64,000 bases of DNA, taken from Puffinus mauretanicus. Its lineage: Eukaryota; Chordata; Aves; Procellariiformes; Procellariidae. Under the pieces are notes generated by a model. The model ran no database searches. It had not been told where the DNA came from and saw nothing but the letters and a program-made list of their open reading frames with translations. The stretch covers positions 372,001 through 436,000 of the forward strand of contig JAJKFH010003927.1 of assembly GCA_023333565.1 (NCBI GenBank). Direction: 5' to 3'. The stretch's first letter is position 1. Every line of letters starts with the position of its first letter. The position numbers were made by a program, and so were the translations under genes. Positions 59,371 through 64,000 of the stretch are shown here, piece after piece.

Positions 59371-62300
59371 CAAAAATGGGCCAACCTGTTTGGTTGACCA
59401 GAAGGGTGTTTGTTATTCTTTCTGGGTCGAGGCAGAGATGATGCCATGGCCGGTGAAGTGCGATGGGAAGTGTCAGGCCCATCAGGTCTCGTGAGAGCTG
59501 TGTCACTTGGTTATCCCCAAGGTACAGGGAGGCCTGATGCCTTCAGGGTCTGGTCAAAGTGCAGTGGCCCTGCAAGCAGCCTGGTCTCCATTGCAACACC
59601 GTGCTCTGGCTGTTCCCCAGCTCCACACCCTGAGCAGCCGGGCTCAGGTCTGCAGAGGTATCACGGGTGATGTTTGGGGTCACAAGGTGTGAGAGAGGCC
59701 ATGCACTGAGCTGCAACTAAAGCAGCCCTGCCTCTGAGGGAGCAAGAGGCAGGCCAGATGTACAGGTTTAGAGGTTACTGAGTGAGGACTCACAGCTCTG
59801 CAGAAGGAGCAATGGGCAGCATCATTTGCAACGGACAGCCCTGATGTTAATGGGAAAGGGACGAAGAGGAGGAGGGCTGGAGGCAACGCTGACTGCAGCC
59901 TGACATTAACCCAAAGACCAAGTCCCACTCCCAGGGGCGAAGCATATCCCCTCGAGAAGGGAATTTCATCAGAGGAAGCCCGCATCAGAACCTGCACCAC
60001 CGTGCCGCCTGTCCTCCCCACACAGGACACAGCATGCAAAACGCTGCAAAGTCACAGCTACGTCTTTGCAGACATCGGTGTGTGATTGCAGAGTGCCTGT
60101 AGGCTGTCCCAGGCAACTCCAAAGGCTTTGCTGCTGCACCTCCCTGCCTAGACATCCCTCAGTGATTTAGCTTAGCCCCAGCTCATACATACCCACAAGT
60201 TGCTGGGGTCGATATAGATGTAACCCATCTGTAATAGTGCTGCCTAGCGATTTTTGCATATACACGAGCATTTCCTGGAGCTGGGGAAGAGCTTCTCAGG
60301 AAGCCTGGAAGATGCCTGCAGTTTTGTGTAAGCCCTGAAATGCCATCTGAAAAGCAAATTAAATCGGTGCCTTTCCGAAGGGGAGAGTGCTGACTCATCC
60401 AGTGTTTGCTTCCCCACACTCTACCCCTGCAGACTACTTAACAGCAGTTTCTTTCTGCTCTTTGTAAGTGCTTTGGGTGTCCTTCACCTCCTTTGCCTGT
60501 CTCCAGCTGCACTGGCACATCCTTCCCCTTTTCACAGCACTCACACGCAAGCCCTGTGCGCTCATCAGCGACGGCGTAGCCCACGCTCCAGGGCCGGAGC
60601 TGGTCCACTTGACTGGTTTCTCTGCACCCAGTTTGATGACACACAGCAGGGCCTCTGGTGCCCACTTCCAGTGCCATCATTGCCGGGGAGCTAAGGGGGA
60701 CAAGCACCTTTATGCTAAGCCTGGACCATTCGAGTCTCGTAGACACAGAGTCAAAGGTGCATGCCACGGACCAAAACACCACGTGGGACTCCGAGAGAGA
60801 ACTATTTCCAGTGATGTCTCTGAGGGATAAAGTCATCCACTGACTAGGAAAAAAAAGAAAAATCACAGTTAAATTTCAAGAGATGTTTGGAAGCAGATAC
60901 TCTTAAGTAGCGCTGGTGGCAGGTGCCCAGTAAGAGTCTCATTATGTCCAATAAGTTACTCTCTGAAAAGCTCCCAGAGCTCTTATTATCTCTGGAGTGA
61001 TACGCAGAAGTGGTCTGATCTCTCGTAGAGCTTACAGGAGGATTCAGCTCTTTGTTTCGGATTAATTACCTTTCTGAAAAGAAAATTCCTATCAGAAGCC
61101 TGGAAAAAAATAGAGGGTAAATACCGAATAAAAGTGGTGTAAAATTAGGGCAAAATCCTGTCACACCACTGTTTGCAGTAGGAGGACTCTAGCCTTATGC
61201 TGGCTGAAATCAGAAGAAAATTCTCTATCTCACCTTGCAGGGAAAGACCCCCCTCCAACAGACACCTCGGATGGATTAAAATTTTAAGTAAAAACACTTT
61301 CTGAGGAAGGAGAATAATAGCTTCATAAATGTATGTACCTTACATCTGAAATCTCGCTGGCTTTGAATTAGCCATGCATTCTCAGGCTGTTTTGGTCTGC
61401 CACTCTTTTGTGTGAGATTATTTATTTTATTTCTATTTCTAAGAAGCTTTGTGTAATAAGGTGTTAAGCTCCAGATAGCTTAAACTAATATTTGATTGTG
61501 GAAAAGGGTAATATCACTGAGTAAGGTTAAAAGTGGGTGCTTATAAAATTAAAAATTGTTCCTGCTCTGCTTTGGCAGATTAGGCCTGTGAAACGATAAT
61601 AGGATTTCTCTCTCTGTCTCTCTCTCTCTCTCTTTCTCTCGGGCTTTAGCTTTTCCCTCAGGAAAAGGAGGGGAAGCTCCCTCAGGAGCAGAAGGCAGAC
61701 GACAGGCAGTGTACTCAGCCTGATGTCCAACCACTGGAGAAGTGCACACGAGACTTTGGATCAGAAATCCCTCACGGCTGTAAAGCGCAAACAACCAGGA
61801 GACCTGGTTAAGCCCCCCGACAGGCTTGCAAATTAAAGCGCTAAGGCCTGAGTGTTAAGGTAAGGAGCAGGCAGCTGTTCTGAGCACTGCAGCCTGCCCA
61901 AATCTGCCTAGTGAAGTGAATAACCGTTTCCAAATGCTCCGGTTAAGCACGAGCTGCGATGTAAGTGAAAACTTGGATGGGTTATTCAGAGACTGCATTT
62001 TTGAGAGCCAAAGCCCTGGCTGGGAACACAAGAGTGATTTGTCCTCCCCGAGCATGATTACCTGCTCGCCTCTCCTCTCCTTCTCGTGACTAGAAGCAGC
62101 CCAGCAAGCGCCGCTGCAGAAGAGAGCCACTCCTCCCAATTTCTCCCGCGATTGCTGTGGCAGGGAGACAGACCCTGGTCCCCTGCGCCATGCACAGCTG
62201 GGTGCAGACGCCCACCTCCCTGGCCGTGGCGGGGGAGCGCAGGGGCTGGGGGCAGCAGGGGAGCCCGAGAGCTTGAAGCCTGCTTTGCAGGTTGGATGAG

Positions 62301-64000
62301 TGACATTAGCGTGTGGGATCACCTCGGGACTGCATTTTAGTCAGCTCCGCCTGTTAAATTTATTTGATAATGAAAAAATAAAGACTTGTTCTAAACCAAA
62401 ATCAGCCTGACTTCAGTGCCGAGGTGGGAGTGATGGCTCTGGCTGCCAGCAGAGCCACCCTATTGCCCACCGCTCCAGCAGCACCAGTCTGCGCCTCAGA
62501 GCAGCATTTTGTCTTACAAAAGGAAACCACATTTGTCTTTTTGGGAACCTGAATGCCCCAAACCTCTGCCTATTGCAGCCATCCCTTGGAGCCACTTTCT
62601 ACACTAGAGGGTGAAGCCAGACATCAGCGAGACCCGACGTGGTGGAAAGGACACCAGCAGCCTGCCTTCACAGCTCACCTCACGCCAAGCTCCCCCTGAA
62701 AGGTGACTCCTCTCGCCATTACTCACCAATGCTGTGAGGACTGTGTTCCACAGGCAGATGTGTGTGTGACAAGCAGTTAAGTGAAACTGATCTTTTCTTA
62801 CCAGAAGATGGAGTGACCTCATCACCCTGAGGCACAATGGCAGAAAAAAGGGTTCATCTTCTGGCTTGCCACAAAAACGCAAGAAGGAGCCCCCCTTCCC
62901 CTGCAACGGGAGAGGCGTGGGCAGCTCGGGGGGTTTGAGCTCTGCCCTCGCTGGCCAGAGCCGAGGAGCAAGAAGAAGCAGTGCCTTCACCCAGGGGCAG
63001 GGCTGGTGATGGTGCCGCCGCTCTTGGGCAGCAGATGGGATGGCCGCAGCCTGAGCAGACCGTCACTGTCCCTTAACACATTAACTTGTTAGTGGCGGCT
63101 TGCATTTTACAGCGCGGGGTAGCAATAACTTAAGCCGTTCACAAAGGTGAGTGGCTGAGAATGATTATTCCTGTTTTGTAGGCAGTGAAGGAAGGGAAGA
63201 GCAAAGCGAGTTGCTGACGGCAATGGATCTAGCCCGTGGCAGCGCCGGGTTAGCGTGCGGGTCCCCGTCGGTCTGTCCAGCCCTCAGCACGTGCCTCCTG
63301 GCCTTGTGGCCTTTCCAAGGAGAAACCTGACGTGGCGAGGAGGAGAGCGGCAGGGAAAGGAGTGGAGAAACTCAGTCCTGCAACCCCAGTCCTGAAGTAC
63401 TGGAAGAAGGCACATGCTGGGGAGATGCTCGTTGCTCTGCCAGGCCATCTGCACCCCACTGCTGGCAGGACCCAGCTGTGATGGACTCAGCCTGCCTCCA
63501 CCCTAAAAAGCAGCCTCTGGTGATCCCCTCTATAAGAGGAGGGAAACAGGGTAAGAGAAACAGGGGAAGAGACAAGATAATATTATCCCTGCTTCAGCAC
63601 CGTATCAAAGCAAAGCAAGCCCTTTTCAGAGAAATGAGCTCAGGTGCTTTTTTTGTGAGACGACAGCATTTAGAGTTCAAAATGAATGGTGCAGAGTCCT
63701 GATAGCGTCTTTCTACAGTGTTATTTGCCTGCCCAGTACTAGTCCGTGGAAAGAATCAAAGATTTTTAGTACTGCCCTGACCATGTTTTTCCCAAAGAGA
63801 ATTGGCACAGCAAACGTGCCTCCCCGTTTCAAAAGCGCCTGCAGCGGTCAGCGAGAAGGCGGGCAGGCTGTGTGCCGTCCTGAAGCACCTTCCTTTCTAA
63901 AATACCTCGAAGTGCCTGGCAATGTTACCGTGCCCCCGGTGACAGCTCCCCGACAGGGATGGCAGGACAGGCGCAGCATGGCATGCAGACCAGGGTGAGG
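59371..64000. other. Intergenic to window end, no gene recognised
   Basis: Open frames up to 155 codons occur on both strands (60438-60866, 61855-62322, minus) without recognised domains. A TC microsatellite lies at 61607-61640. The stretch at 60940-61080 is of the enhancer-like, repeat-free kind (GATTAATTACC near 61060), but this is only an impression. In human the next gene past CRYAA is SIK1; no SIK1 exon is seen before the window ends. Confidence 0.4.
61607..61640. repeat. (TC)n microsatellite
   Basis: A 34-bp TC run is interrupted by one G and one TT. Confidence 0.95.

Noticed and set aside
60438..60866. 142-codon minus-strand frame considered as a possible retroelement protein
   Set aside because: No reverse-transcriptase, gag or env motif could be found in it.
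61855..62322. 155-codon minus-strand frame in a CpG-containing stretch
   Set aside because: Proline/serine/arginine-rich translation typical of CpG-rich noncoding DNA; no domain.
59371..64000. Looked for SIK1 or other downstream neighbour exons near the window end
   Set aside because: No kinase motif (HRDLK, DFG) or other recognisable exon on either strand.
1..64000. CRISPR array, operons, riboswitches, bacterial or phage system
   Set aside because: The DNA is vertebrate nuclear: split gene, CR1 LINEs and CpG depletion. No regularly spaced direct repeats of CRISPR type occur.
1..64000. tRNA, rRNA or snRNA genes
   Set aside because: No A/B-box pair with a cloverleaf and no rRNA or snRNA core sequence was recognised by eye; a tRNAscan or Infernal run would be decisive.

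Overview
The window is vertebrate nuclear DNA, most probably from a bird. Three observations support this. It has one split gene with canonical GT-AG introns. The protein is an alpha-A crystallin whose residues match the avian/reptilian form. The recognisable transposons are all CR1 LINE pieces, including one with the typical avian 3' end of repeated ATTCTATG-type octamers. The species cannot be named from the sequence alone.

Only one gene can be supported: CRYAA (alpha-A crystallin, a small heat-shock protein and structural lens chaperone), on the + strand at about 2752-6260. It is complete. A TATA box lies at 2722-2729 with a Maf-type element about 100 bp upstream of the inferred start. Coding exons are 2847-3035, 3995-4117 and 5208-5417, giving 63+41+69 = 173 codons, exactly the family length. 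The 3' UTR is about 840 nt and ends at an AATAAA at 6240-6245.

The remaining ~57 kb (6.3-64 kb) shows no protein-coding gene I can recognise on either strand and looks like an intergenic desert. It holds five CR1 loci. One is a fairly young 3' fragment (23336-23788, +). One is an ORF2/reverse-transcriptase relic (54690-55590, -). One is a short 3' end (59203-59370, -). Two are much older, reptile-type CR1 relics (36796-37045, -; and 40865-41810, -, interrupted). There are also several simple repeats, three CpG-island-like blocks (12155-12345, 35240-35675, 36530-36700) and AT-rich blocks with homeodomain/POU-type motifs that could be distal regulatory elements.

The most distinctive unexplained object is an 81-bp near-perfect inverted repeat at 28580-28660. 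It has 37-bp arms with only three differences, each reading CpG in one arm and TpG in the other. Transcribed from the minus strand, it would fold into a hairpin whose three imperfections are all G.U wobbles. It could be a palindromic MITE or a microRNA-like precursor. Other points of note are a TATAAAA box set 30 bp before the 35.2 kb CpG island, and a ~260-codon open frame just after a good splice-acceptor-like sequence at 38.0 kb. I found no sign of a new multi-gene system; the candidates are single elements and are scored accordingly.
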